A DNA stretch of 64,000 nt. It comes from Paraburkholderia sp. BL23I1N1 (GTDB taxonomy: Bacteria; Pseudomonadota; Gammaproteobacteria; Burkholderiales; Burkholderiaceae). The stretch covers positions 62,001 through 126,000 of the forward strand of contig NZ_RAPV01000002.1 of assembly GCF_003610295.1 (NCBI RefSeq). The letters are read 5' to 3'. The translations under genes and the position numbers were made by a program. Below the pieces are notes generated by a model. The model was not told where the DNA came from and ran no database searches. It saw only the letters and a list, made by a program, of their open reading frames with translations. Below, piece by piece: positions 9,271 through 17,336 of the stretch (the stretch's first letter is position 1; each line of letters begins with the position of its first letter).

Positions 9271-11011
9271 CTTTCACTGTTTGTGCTTCGTCTTGTCGAC
9301 GAGCTTCCCAATTTTTTAGTGTTGTTTGTCGCAGCTTTACCGCTCGTGCCATGCGCCAGTGGCCTACACGAGCGCTCGCTCCTTGCCGTGTCCCCCATTC
9401 CACACGAGCGGCGATATACCCATCGCGAGTTTGTGAGAACGCTTGCGTCGCGATGCTCGGCAAGGATGAGGTCAGTGCGTACTCGCTGATGCCCAGTAGT
9501 TCGCGAAGTCGATATGCACTTCGCCGCATAGGAGGGCCTTCGAGGGAAACGAGATGTGATTCAGCAGCATCGATTGCGCGAGCTAACGCTGAAAGTCCTG
9601 CATGAGGCCTGGATGCGGGCGCCGTCGAGTGTTTGGTCTGTTTCGTGCGGCGTTGCCGCTTGAGCCACTCGGGCGCATTCCGACGCAGCAATGCGAATGC
9701 CGCCGGTGCCAAATCCCGGAGTTGAGTTTGCGTGGCGTCCGGATGCTCGCGGCGCAGCTTCAGCCAGAGCGACTTCGTTTCATCAGTCGAACGTGTCAGG
9801 TATGTCCGATAGTGCGATTCGACGGATGGCATTGCGGCGAGTACGCGATATACGGAACTCGTAGACATGCCTGTGGCAAGCGCGATGTCCTGCGGGCGCA
9901 TGCCAGTAACGAGAAGTCGCTGAATGTTGGCCAACGTCGCATCGGCCAACTTCGACGGGCGCGCATCGATAGGTATTCCTGAGCAGCGACAGAGGATGGT
10001 CAGCGCGTGTGCGCTCGTGCCTAGCTCATTGGCAGCAGAAACAACTGTCCCGTGCTGCAACAGTGCTGCTCTCGCCTGGTCGACCGAGAAGCACTTTACG
10101 TCCCGATGAGTGCGGTCCGCGCCGGACGGGTGCGGGCACTCACAGTGCTGGCTGAACCATCTAAGCAAAATACACCACACCGGGTGTATCGCGCGGTGGT
10201 CACGCATGAGGGTGCGAAGCGCCGCGTCGACATAGTCGGGCGTCGAGACGAGGGTGTCCAGCCGAGAGTCGTCGAAAGATTCTCGATAGAAAGCCTCGAA
10301 CGTTGAGATGAGTTCCGAAAGCCGAAGGCGGCCGCTGTTCATCAACCAGCGCGCATCTCGCAGGGCGTCAATCACGCCAGACTTGCCGTATTCAGTCGCT
10401 GCCTCCATACCCGCGACGCACGTGTCGGAGCGCTTCGCGAACTCGATGGCGTTCCGGAGTTTCACAGCCGAACGAGCACAATGACACTGCGCATCAAACA
10501 GTGGCTCCTGCGTCAATGATGTTCTGAGCCAGCAAAAGTGGACCGGGCACGCTGCAACAAATGGAGCAACGTTGCGACGGTGCGTGAAGGAGAAACCATG
10601 TTGGTCCTGCGCCTCCTCCGCACACTCGGGGCACAAAAAAAATGCTCGTTCAGACGGCGCCAGCAGGACAGGCAGCCTTGACGACCGAATCGGTCCTTTG
10701 CATGGCGCTCTCAGCCGCCTTTTCTGCTCGGATTGTCGCTCCTTCGGCACCCCTAGCAACTCATAGGCAAGCAGCGTGTGTTTCGCCTCAAGCTCGTTTC
10801 GGTCGCCGAACAGGTACCCAATGCGAGCCTGAAATTCATCTAACCGGCTTGGCATACCATCTAGGCCAATGCCCCTCGTGAGCAACTGCCGGCTAATCTT
10901 GCGAAGCGTGCTATCGCCGGCGAAGTCCGCAGTTCGCCGCAGCAGCGAGTTTACGGTCTCACCATCGGGGAAGGGGGTTATCAACACCCTTGAAGGGAGA
11001 TACTCAGACAT
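9227..11011 (-). CDS. tnsD: TnsD-like TniQ-family protein with C-terminal HTH segments
   Basis: From the ATG at 11011 the protein has 594 residues (MSEYLPSRVLITPFPDGETV). A TniQ N-terminus is followed by the zinc site LCPECAEEAQDQHGFSFTHR with ACPVHFC downstream. The long C-terminus has repeated HTH-like stretches, for example LVTGMRPQDIALATGMSTSS and ARAVKLRQTTLKNWEARR. This layout resembles TnsD, which recognises a fixed chromosomal attachment site. An upstream in-frame ATG at 11161 was rejected because it would extend far into the ATPase gene, while 11011 gives a short 8-bp overlap with its stop. Confidence 0.8.
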   Translation of the reverse strand: MSEYLPSRVLITPFPDGETVNSLLRRTADFAGDSTLRKISRQLLTRGIGLDGMPSRLDEFQARIGYLFGDRNELEAKHTLLAYELLGVPKERQSEQKRRLRAPCKGPIRSSRLPVLLAPSERAFFLCPECAEEAQDQHGFSFTHRRNVAPFVAACPVHFCWLRTSLTQEPLFDAQCHCARSAVKLRNAIEFAKRSDTCVAGMEAATEYGKSGVIDALRDARWLMNSGRLRLSELISTFEAFYRESFDDSRLDTLVSTPDYVDAALRTLMRDHRAIHPVWCILLRWFSQHCECPHPSGADRTHRDVKCFSVDQARAALLQHGTVVSAANELGTSAHALTILCRCSGIPIDARPSKLADATLANIQRLLVTGMRPQDIALATGMSTSSVYRVLAAMPSVESHYRTYLTRSTDETKSLWLKLRREHPDATQTQLRDLAPAAFALLRRNAPEWLKRQRRTKQTKHSTAPASRPHAGLSALARAIDAAESHLVSLEGPPMRRSAYRLRELLGISEYALTSSLPSIATQAFSQTRDGYIAARVEWGTRQGASARVGHWRMARAVKLRQTTLKNWEARRQDEAQTVKDEHGKFVSRDRYQA

Positions 11012-12413
11012 GGCCGCCTCCGAGCCTGGGCCGGGTCGGAAGTCCCGCGAGAATAGTGCCGGCGCCAAAGGGCAAGTGGTCGAGGTATAGTTTGACAGCG
11101 GGACGTGATATCGATGCGGGGTCCTCCACGTATGCTGCAATGGCCCTACAGGCAGGCTCATATGTTTGGAGCTGCGCTTCGAAGATTTCCGCGACCACCT
11201 CCTTCGAGGGGCCGCCGTTTTTCAGCAATTCCGGCTCCCATGCGAGACGTTCGTGGAGTGCACGAAAACCTGCAGCTAGCCAACCGATACGACCACGACA
11301 GACTTTGAAAGTCCACTTCGGCAAACCATGCGGCATCTCGAGAAGCGGCGAAAGCAGCCCTGCTTTCCAGAACCACAGATTGAATTGGTACCAAAAATCC
11401 AGTTTGTCGAGGTCATCCGCGGTCACGTCATGCAGGCTGCGCCCGCAGAGAATGGCTTCGATGTTGTCTGGGGGGGCGGCCATCGGCATAAAGGCGAAAA
11501 TTCGGCCACTTAGCACAGCGTCGACGTCCGAATCCAACTGCTTCGCGCCGGCCATGAACACGTCCGTGCATGAAAGCAGAAGCGGGATGTTCGTGTGCCC
11601 CTGGAGTCGGCACAAAAACTTGAGAATGTCGCGAATTTGTCCTTTAAGACTTTGAGCGTTGGCACCGTCAATGACGAACAGACCCACGTTCAATAGAACT
11701 GACGCTGCAATGACTGCGGACGCTGCACTCTTTCCGCGCATTTTCCGAAATACGGGGGCGAGGCTCGCTGGGTCTTTAATCTCCGATACGAACTTCTCTC
11801 GAATCTGCTCAAGCAGTCCCTTCAGCGTTCCGCAGCTGGGCCACTGCAAAACCACAATGGGGAAGTACCAGACGAGCTTGATGTCGGCCAACGATGACGC
11901 CACCACACGAAACGGTGGTCCAAAAAGATTGCGCAGGCGCTGTATGTATGCCGTCCGGCCCGACTGGGAGCAACCAGTTATGACGAAATTGACGCCGGTG
12001 AGCGTATCGAGGTTGTCGCGACTCGGAATGGAGCCCCGTCCTTGGACCGCTTGTTGGAACGAATAGAAATACCGGCGGTACCTCGGATTGGTAATGCATT
12101 TGTCCTGCATGCAGTCGACGTAAGCCGAGACGAGCGTGTACGTGTACCTCACAATGTCCTCGGTTGCGAGATACCCCTTGTCGAACTGCGTCATTGCTCG
12201 AATCTTCGCTTCAGGGCCGGCCTTCCACAAATCCCTGTCTTCAGGGACGAGCCTCTTGCGCAACCGCTTGAGAACGGCCGCCTTACTCGGCGCATGCGCG
12301 AACTCTGGTAGCTCCGAGGTCTGGCAGACGTATGACTCAAGGCTGTCAGCCTGCATGACTACCAACCCGCGGCGGAACACCGGCCACGTGGGTACTTCGA
12401 TGAGTTCCATCAT
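11004..12413 (-). CDS. tnsC: TnsC-like AAA+ protein with altered Walker motifs
   Basis: This 469-residue protein occupies the regulator-ATPase position and aligns in pattern with TnsC/TniB AAA+ proteins. The Walker A region reads ITGCSQSGRTAYIQ, with Arg replacing the invariant Lys. Next comes a TnsC-like WPSCGTLKGLLEQI strand. The Walker B region is LFVIDGANAQ, with Gly replacing the catalytic Glu. I read both codons in the DNA (CGG near 11952-11975 and GGT near 11664-11684). ATP hydrolysis should be weak or lost, although nucleotide binding cannot be excluded. It is the first gene of the leftward operon, which is unusual. It may be a divergent active form or an inactivated copy. Confidence 0.75.
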   Translation of the reverse strand: MMELIEVPTWPVFRRGLVVMQADSLESYVCQTSELPEFAHAPSKAAVLKRLRKRLVPEDRDLWKAGPEAKIRAMTQFDKGYLATEDIVRYTYTLVSAYVDCMQDKCITNPRYRRYFYSFQQAVQGRGSIPSRDNLDTLTGVNFVITGCSQSGRTAYIQRLRNLFGPPFRVVASSLADIKLVWYFPIVVLQWPSCGTLKGLLEQIREKFVSEIKDPASLAPVFRKMRGKSAASAVIAASVLLNVGLFVIDGANAQSLKGQIRDILKFLCRLQGHTNIPLLLSCTDVFMAGAKQLDSDVDAVLSGRIFAFMPMAAPPDNIEAILCGRSLHDVTADDLDKLDFWYQFNLWFWKAGLLSPLLEMPHGLPKWTFKVCRGRIGWLAAGFRALHERLAWEPELLKNGGPSKEVVAEIFEAQLQTYEPACRAIAAYVEDPASISRPAVKLYLDHLPFGAGTILAGLPTRPRLGGGHV

Positions 12414-12745
12414 CCACCCGCCCGAATGTCACAGGCAACGGTGCGACAGAACCACGCATCGAGAGTCCGACCGCGATTGGCGGACCATGGCGTGGCGTCG
12501 AAGGCCACGCTATGGTGCTGCGGCGTTGACCGCTCCTTACGGCCGGACGATGGAGGGGCTGGAGAACGGATTGCGGGACAAAGAGCGGCGCAGAGAAATG
12601 CGCTCTCAGGTCTCTCCGTGGACGATGCAGATGGCGTAGTCGGACCCAGACAGCATCGGTCCGTGCCGGAAAGGATTGGCGTCGACATAGAAATCTCACT
12701 GTTTGAGGTGCGTCCGCGACGTCTTCAAAAGCGTCCGGACAGGGG

Positions 12746-12856
12746 TTGACACGACGCACCCAGTGTGAGAATCTACGCGCGCGTAAGCGGTGGAATGTCT
12801 CTCTTGGGATGCGCCATCTAACGGAGGCTCGGGCTGCAACCCTCGCCTCCGTTTTT
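12746..12856 (+). ncRNA. Candidate small RNA unit: promoter plus terminator
   Basis: A perfect -35 box TTGACA (12746-12751) is followed after 17 bp by a weak -10 (GAATCT, 12769-12774). About 45 bases later comes an intrinsic terminator: ACGGAGGC (12821-12828) pairs with GCCTCCGT (12845-12852) and runs into five T residues. No open frame with a ribosome site fits between them, so a transcript of about 75 bases is possible. It lies 330 bp upstream of the tnsC start on the opposite strand. Confidence 0.35.
12821..12856 (+). terminator. Rho-independent terminator
   Basis: An 8-bp perfect stem (12821-12828 with 12845-12852) with a 16-base loop is followed by TTTTT. Orientation is rightward. Confidence 0.65.
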
Positions 12857-12947
12857 CATTTGGGCATACGATGCCGATGCGTGACTGCGGTGTTACGCCT
12901 CCTTAACTGGATAAAAAGCTCGATTCGTCGGTCGCCCGCACGGTGAC

Positions 12948-12974
12948 TTGACAAATTCGCATTTAAAGTATACT
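12948..12974 (+). promoter_or_regulatory. Sigma-70-like promoter
   Basis: TTGACA (12948-12953) and TATACT (12969-12974) are near-consensus boxes but separated by only 15 bp. It faces the DUF6471 gene, whose start is about 340 bases away. Confidence 0.4.
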
Positions 12975-13278
12975 AGCTGCCATATTCCCGGTGCCGATGG
13001 TACTTGACGCCCGCCCACATCGCAAGACCCCTTAGTTCCATCTCCTTTTCGTCTCGAATTGCCGCACGCTCGCAAGCGAGCGTCACAGGTTTGGCGTTGA
13101 CATCCCTACGACGCATCCGGGCCTCTGCAAGACGGAACCGGTGCCGCCTCTCAGATACGAGCAAGCTCGTAGTTGACACGCCTGGTACAATTCCCGCAGC
13201 GCACTCGCTCACATCGCGAGCACTTTGCGCCAGCCCATGCATTGACATCAAAAATAAATCGGCGATTTTTACTGTCAT
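12973..13278 (-). CDS. Small hypothetical protein
   Basis: A 101-residue frame diverges from the DUF6471 gene. It starts MTVKIADLFLMSMHGLAQSA and ends ELRGLAMWAGVKYHRHREYG, with a mixed charged composition that looks protein-like. No family is recognised and no good ribosome binding site precedes the ATG. It may be spurious. One copy of a 13-bp repeat falls in its first codons. Confidence 0.35.
   Translation of the reverse strand: MTVKIADLFLMSMHGLAQSARDVSECAAGIVPGVSTTSLLVSERRHRFRLAEARMRRRDVNAKPVTLACERAAIRDEKEMELRGLAMWAGVKYHRHREYGS
13260..13272 (+). repeat. 13-bp direct repeat, copy 1
   Basis: CGGCGATTTTTAC occurs here and again at 13891-13903 in the same orientation. The two copies flank the DUF6471 gene. 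Confidence 0.6.
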
Positions 13279-13317
13279 TTCATTTTAGTCCATGTTTTCC
13301 CTGAGACAAGGAAAGTT

Positions 13318-13836
13318 GTGAGCGACGCAGACCCACCTTGGGCCGGTCTGGCCTCCCGCGTAGTGCGCGTAGTTCTCGCACGCAAGGACTTCAGTTATGC
13401 ACAATTGTCTGAGGCGCTGTCTTCGGTCAGAGTGAGGGAGAGTGAGCGGTCCCTCGCTTCTCGCGTCTCCCGCGGAAGGATTAAGCTGGAATTGTTATTG
13501 CAGATACTCTCTGTCACAGGTGCCAAAATACCGTCGTTATGGGATGAGGCATTGTGCGCATCAGGCACATGGGAACACCGTGCAAGCGCTGTTGTCGCTG
13601 CGGAGCTGTCGCGGCAGCCGACCGTTACCATCGACGAGTTGGCGCTGAGAATGGTTCGTCTCGGGGCCGACCTTACCGAAAAGACCCTTGCGTCACACCT
13701 CTCTCGGGGAACGCTGTCTCTTCCGGAATTTCTTCAGTGCCTGGTCGCACTGGGCAGCTCCAGTCTCGAGCGCTACGTGGATTACGAAGACCTGATAGCC
13801 GCCGTTCAGGTGACCAACAACGCACAGGTCGAATGA
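13318..13836 (+). CDS. DUF6471 protein with two domain copies
   Basis: The 172-residue product starts at a GTG preceded by AAGGAAAG. It contains two tandem copies of a DUF6471-like helical domain: WAGLASRVVRVVLARKDFSY through LASRVSRGRIKLELLLQIL (about residues 8-75), and a second from about 85 (ASAVVAAELSRQ through LASHLSRGTLSLPEFLQCL). The motif LAS(R/H)(V/L)SRG resembles a DNA-binding HTH, so it may be a regulator, but the molecular function of the family is unknown. It is the first rightward gene beyond the transposition operon and probable cargo. Confidence 0.75.
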   Translation: MSDADPPWAGLASRVVRVVLARKDFSYAQLSEALSSVRVRESERSLASRVSRGRIKLELLLQILSVTGAKIPSLWDEALCASGTWEHRASAVVAAELSRQPTVTIDELALRMVRLGADLTEKTLASHLSRGTLSLPEFLQCLVALGSSSLERYVDYEDLIAAVQVTNNAQVE

Positions 13837-13890
13837 ACTCCAGCTCATTCCGGTCTTGCTATTTTCTCAAGCTTTTCTAAACTTCAAATA

Positions 13891-13903
13891 CGGCGATTTT
13901 TAC
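13891..13903 (+). repeat. 13-bp direct repeat, copy 2
   Basis: Second copy of CGGCGATTTTTAC, 55 bp after the DUF6471 stop and 631 bp from the first copy. Confidence 0.6.
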
Positions 13904-14025
13904 GTTGTTTTTTTGGTTGGAAAACGCGGTGACTTAGAACCGTCACGCACGTGCGATTTCCCGGCCACTGAGCAACGAAGGAGCCTGCGACAACACTTTC
14001 AAGCTATTGCTACGAGGGCACTGAA

Positions 14026-14235
14026 ATGACGACCCCTGACGAGCGCACCAAAGCCGTCGTGAAGACGCGCGACTTTTTGCGAATGATTGTTCATGCAGAC
14101 GAAGTCGCTATCCCTGGCCTTGTCCAGACTGTTGCAGCGGACCTCCTTAGGCACTATCCGCTCGACGTTGACCTTTCTGTGTCTGCTTCGGCGCTACCTG
14201 GCGTTTGGGCACAGCCAGTAATTGGCCAAGGATGA
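14026..14235 (+). CDS. BPSL0761-family protein
   Basis: A 69-residue protein beginning MTTPDERTKAVVKTRDFLRM, with LLRHYPLDVD in the middle, matches the small BPSL0761 family found in Burkholderia and relatives. Its function is unknown. The C-terminus (SVSASALPGVWAQPVIGQG) is longer than I expect for the family and may be diverged. An ATG preceded by a purine-rich stretch was taken as the start. It is 32 bp upstream of the next hypothetical gene and may be co-transcribed with it. Confidence 0.75.
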   Translation: MTTPDERTKAVVKTRDFLRMIVHADEVAIPGLVQTVAADLLRHYPLDVDLSVSASALPGVWAQPVIGQG

Positions 14236-14267
14236 TTGCGCCCCGACCATAGGTAGGCGCGAGCAAA

Positions 14268-14600
14268 ATGGAAATCCACGATGATGTCCCTGCCAGTTTT
14301 CCGCGAGACATGATGCCCCCGGTTGTCTCCGGAGCCCAACCAAAGCTCTACGCGGTATTGGTCGACGGAATCTATGTCACGGGACAAACAGATACGGCGA
14401 GATACGAGCGCTGGCTCATCTGCGAATACATCGCAAACCAGTTCGTTCCTATTGTGCGCAAGGAGGGAGCGGCGCATCCCCAGCACTCAAATGACCGGAC
14501 GCTCGACCACGTATGCAGGGCCGTTGCGGGCAAGGCCTGGATATCGCCAGACGAACTGACGTGGCTCGCTCAGCGACTACGAACACTAGTCGGTTCGTAA
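14268..14600 (+). CDS. Hypothetical protein of Burkholderia islands
   Basis: The 110-residue product (MEIHDDVPASFPRDMMPPVV) has the conserved-looking core AQPKLYAVLVDGIYVTGQT and YERWLICEYIANQFVPIVRK, followed by a tail with WISPDELTWLAQRLR. I recall similar hypotheticals adjacent to BPSL0761 genes in Burkholderia accessory regions, but no function is known. It is probably soluble and cytoplasmic, as there is no signal or membrane segment. It sits between the BPSL0761 and HTH-HAD genes. Confidence 0.7.
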   Translation: MEIHDDVPASFPRDMMPPVVSGAQPKLYAVLVDGIYVTGQTDTARYERWLICEYIANQFVPIVRKEGAAHPQHSNDRTLDHVCRAVAGKAWISPDELTWLAQRLRTLVGS

Positions 14601-14656
14601 GGGACATCCGCGGCTATCCTCAATCCACGGAACCAACCACTTGATGTGTCGCTACC

Positions 14657-15532
14657 ATGCCTGTCTCTTCGTCGGCTCAGGACAACAGTGCAAACCCGCT
14701 CGCATTTAATCTGCCGGCGCTCGGGAAGTTGGTAAAAGACACCCGTTTGCGCTGCATGCTCAATGTACGCGACGCCGCCGATTCGATTGGTGTCTCGTCT
14801 GGCGTACTCACCCGTATCGAGAACGGAAAATCTGTAAGGACCGAGCGCCTGTTCAAAGTGCTGACGGGGTTTGGCCTTGCCATGCTGGTGATGCCTAGGG
14901 GCGACGCCGACATCGTCACGCAGGCGCTCGGCCAAACTGTGAACTGGCATGACGTCATGGCGAGCCAGTCACGTGCCAGGAAACCCGACACGAAGCCGAC
15001 CGTTGCGCTAGATATGACAACGCCGACTCTCTTCGTTGACTACGATGGCACGCTTCACGCTGGTCACGCGTTTGTCGATGAGCGCGGCCAGATAACTCTC
15101 GACTCTGGTCGCCCATTGTTCGAATTCGCTCCGCTTCTGATTGGAATGCTTGAACCATATCCGGCCGTGCAAATCGTCCTTACGACATCATGGCTTCAAA
15201 CGATGCCAACGGAGATAGTCATTTCGTACCTGCCGCCGGAATTGGCGCGGAGGGTTGTCGACACCACTCGTGGCAGGAAAGCACGGTTCAGTTACATGCA
15301 GAACGGCTCTGGGCGCACCGACATAATCACCTGCTACGCCTTTGGGAAGGGCTTGAAGAACTGGCTAGCACTCGATGATTCCGTGTACGACGCTTCCAAT
15401 TTTGGCCGAGAGCCTGGTGAGCTGGTGCAGAACTTCGTGCTCCTAGACTCGACGCTCGGCATCAGTGACGAAGGCGCACAGCAACGCGTTCGGGAATGGC
15501 TTGTCAGGGTACACAATAACAGAAACACCTAG
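14657..15532 (+). CDS. HTH-HAD fusion protein (HipB-like HTH plus HAD_SAK-like domain)
   Basis: This 291-residue protein joins two domains. Residues about 20-80 form an XRE/HipB-like HTH (LGKLVKDTRLRCMLNVRDAA, SGVLTRIENGK). Residues about 122-285 resemble the HAD domain of the Swiss-Army-Knife RNA-repair class (HAD_SAK). Seen motifs are D128-Y-D130-G-T (motif I, nucleophile and acid), TTSW (motif II threonine), a Lys in YAFGKGLKNW and ALDDS (motif IV acidic pair). It could be a phosphatase or nucleotide-end-processing enzyme coupled to DNA-binding autoregulation. The substrate is unknown. It is one of the more unusual genes of the presumed cargo. Confidence 0.75.
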   Translation: MPVSSSAQDNSANPLAFNLPALGKLVKDTRLRCMLNVRDAADSIGVSSGVLTRIENGKSVRTERLFKVLTGFGLAMLVMPRGDADIVTQALGQTVNWHDVMASQSRARKPDTKPTVALDMTTPTLFVDYDGTLHAGHAFVDERGQITLDSGRPLFEFAPLLIGMLEPYPAVQIVLTTSWLQTMPTEIVISYLPPELARRVVDTTRGRKARFSYMQNGSGRTDIITCYAFGKGLKNWLALDDSVYDASNFGREPGELVQNFVLLDSTLGISDEGAQQRVREWLVRVHNNRNT

Positions 15533-15630
15533 TTTTCCTAACCAGTTCGATTCGGTGCATCGAATTCGCGAACCAAGGCGTTCCTGGTTTGAAAATTCTT
15601 GAACCGAAATATGTGACCGAGGCAGCGTTG

Positions 15631-16077
15631 ATGCTCAAAGTAACTGTCGAATTATGGCCGGGCGGCCGCGAGAGCGGCAGTCGGGTGTTGGCAACCGCGA
15701 AGATTGGCCGGGTTAAAAGTGGTTCCCTCGCGAACTATAAGGTCGAACTAAGCGAGGACCCGCATGGGAAAATATGCGGGTCCTTGGACGACTACCCACG
15801 CTATGCCTCCACCCTATGGGACCTCGTAGCTCGTGCAGTTGCGGTCGCGCTGACAGGGAAGGAGGAGCTACCCCCACGCCCCCAACAACTCGATGTTCCC
15901 GTTCGCATCTCAGGCAATACTCCGTATGTGCGCTTTCGGGAGATACCGGAACCTGCGCGAAGCCTGTTCAAAAAACGTATGGCGTTTTCGACACGCCCAT
16001 TAATTGACGAGGACCCGGAGCCCATGGAGTGCGCTTACGCGTGGGACTGGCGCGATTTTCTGGATGGCGGCAGATAG
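15631..16077 (+). CDS. Hypothetical protein, conserved in Burkholderiales islands
   Basis: The 148-residue protein starts at the ATG at 15631 (MLKVTVELWPGGRESGSRVL), chosen over an upstream start because this methionine begins a conserved-looking domain and a purine-rich stretch with GAGG precedes it. The first 60 residues form a beta-rich domain (LATAKIGRVKSGSLANYKVE). The tail contains FSTRPLIDEDPEPMECAYAW ending DWRDFLDGG. I recall similar unannotated proteins in Burkholderia islands, but no function. Upstream, 15546-15564 holds an inverted repeat TTCGAT/ATCGAA that may be an operator. Confidence 0.65.
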   Translation: MLKVTVELWPGGRESGSRVLATAKIGRVKSGSLANYKVELSEDPHGKICGSLDDYPRYASTLWDLVARAVAVALTGKEELPPRPQQLDVPVRISGNTPYVRFREIPEPARSLFKKRMAFSTRPLIDEDPEPMECAYAWDWRDFLDGGR

Positions 16078-16325
16078 TGGCGTCGACGTTAGCTAGGCGC
16101 GCCGTCACATGAAGTGGCTACTCCGTTTCGCTTCATCGCAGAAGAATATCAATTGCGTCGCGAAGTGGTTCGATGTGTCCATGGCCGTAATTGCTACGCT
16201 GTTCGTCCTCGGGCTTTAAATCGCCAAGATTTTCAAATAATTCCGACGTATAAGCGCCGGTGACGGCGACTGTATCTTGCCGGCATCGGTCTTGTCGTGA
16301 AGCGGGTGCATTCGGGAGGTCCGAG

Positions 16326-16496
16326 ATGAACATCAAAGAAGTAGCCAGGTACCTTTTTGTCAGACAAGTGCACGTAAAGCGGCTTCTTGAGCGTGGCGAT
16401 TTGACCGGAACGCTCGCTGACAATGGACAGTACCTTGTCGACGACGCGTCTGTCGAATACTACCGCGCACGACTGGAGTTCGCCCGAAAAGAGTAA
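16326..16496 (+). CDS. Small excisionase/MerR-like HTH protein
   Basis: A 56-residue protein, MNIKEVARYLFVRQVHVKRL and on, is a compact winged-HTH of the excisionase/antitoxin type, with YLVDDASVEYYRARLEFARK as its C-terminal helix. The start ATG has GGGAGG 6-11 bases upstream. Such proteins serve as antitoxin DNA-binding halves (often beside PIN toxins) or recombination directionality factors. No toxin or integrase adjoins it, so it is an orphan or regulates the cargo. Confidence 0.65.
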   Translation: MNIKEVARYLFVRQVHVKRLLERGDLTGTLADNGQYLVDDASVEYYRARLEFARKE

Positions 16497-16670
16497 TTCG
16501 ACTCGCAGGAAGAAAGTCGTGACCTGCGCGGAACCTGAGAAGCGCGTGTGCATGGGTGGCTTGAGCACCGAGCGGTCGACCGCTGTGAGCCCCCGGCCAT
16601 CACAGGGTGAGAGCACTGTACCGGCAGCCTTACCGCGGTGGGCTGCCAGGTTGATTTTCGCCGTCGGTCG

Positions 16671-17336
16671 TCAGGCGCTTGAGCGCTTTGTGTCGCTCGC
16701 ATGCTGAGGCGGTTCGACCCATCGCTGCGGCGCCCTTGCAGCTTCGGTTTGAAGGCGACGCAATACATCCACGAAATCGATAATCGCGGTGGCCGCCCTT
16801 TGTTCCAGATGGGATTGTTCCCGAAGGTCTGAGGCGTGCATGTCACCGAAAACGATTTGGTCCAGTATATGAACTTCGAAATGGAATCGGGCTTCTGCAG
16901 TCTTCCCCATCGTTTGTTTCGCCACCTGCCAGTCCTCGGTGATTTGTGCGACGCTCGCTGCCGCCGCTTTGGCAAGAGCAGGCTCGATTTGGCCTGATTC
17001 TGTCTGAGACTGCGATTGACGGACGGACTTTGCCAGGCCGCCATACCTTGCGAGGAGACCCTCAAAAACGACGAACCACAACTGGCCGCCGAACGCCGGT
17101 ATCGCCAAGCTGGCGGGCGTCTCCGGCTGCTCAGCCCTCGCGCCGGAACCGGACGGCGAAGCGTCCTTGTCGTCGACAGCAGGGTTATCCGTGGTCGGCG
17201 CCGCGCGGCCAAAAAGGACACCTTTGCTCAAATATCTCATCTTGATGCGTACCAGCCATAAGGACGCAAGAAAGCCTATTGCTGGCACAACCAGCATTGC
17301 TGGGTTCTCCTGCGCGAACGACAGAAATCCGCTCAT
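16671..17336 (-). CDS. Membrane-anchored protein of unknown family (second of coupled pair)
   Basis: From the ATG at 17336 the protein has 221 residues. A single membrane segment (about 13-33, NPAMLVVPAIGFLASLWLVR) is followed by a short proline- and charge-rich linker and a soluble alpha-helical domain (about 90-215) with AQITEDWQVAKQTMGKTAEA and AATAIIDFVDVLRRLQTEAA. The start overlaps the stop of the upstream membrane gene as ATGA, so translation is coupled. I recognise no family. The pairing of a four-helix membrane protein with a membrane-tethered helical protein inside transposon cargo suggests a two-component membrane complex, possibly defensive, but nothing in the sequence proves that. 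Confidence 0.6.
   Translation of the reverse strand: MSGFLSFAQENPAMLVVPAIGFLASLWLVRIKMRYLSKGVLFGRAAPTTDNPAVDDKDASPSGSGARAEQPETPASLAIPAFGGQLWFVVFEGLLARYGGLAKSVRQSQSQTESGQIEPALAKAAAASVAQITEDWQVAKQTMGKTAEARFHFEVHILDQIVFGDMHASDLREQSHLEQRAATAIIDFVDVLRRLQTEAARAPQRWVEPPQHASDTKRSSA

Noticed and set aside
12430..12465. GGTGCGACAGAACCACGCAT, resembling the reverse complement of the tnsB-side repeats
   Set aside because: Only one copy, needing a gap to align, and it lies just upstream of tnsC. Too weak to call a second transposon end.
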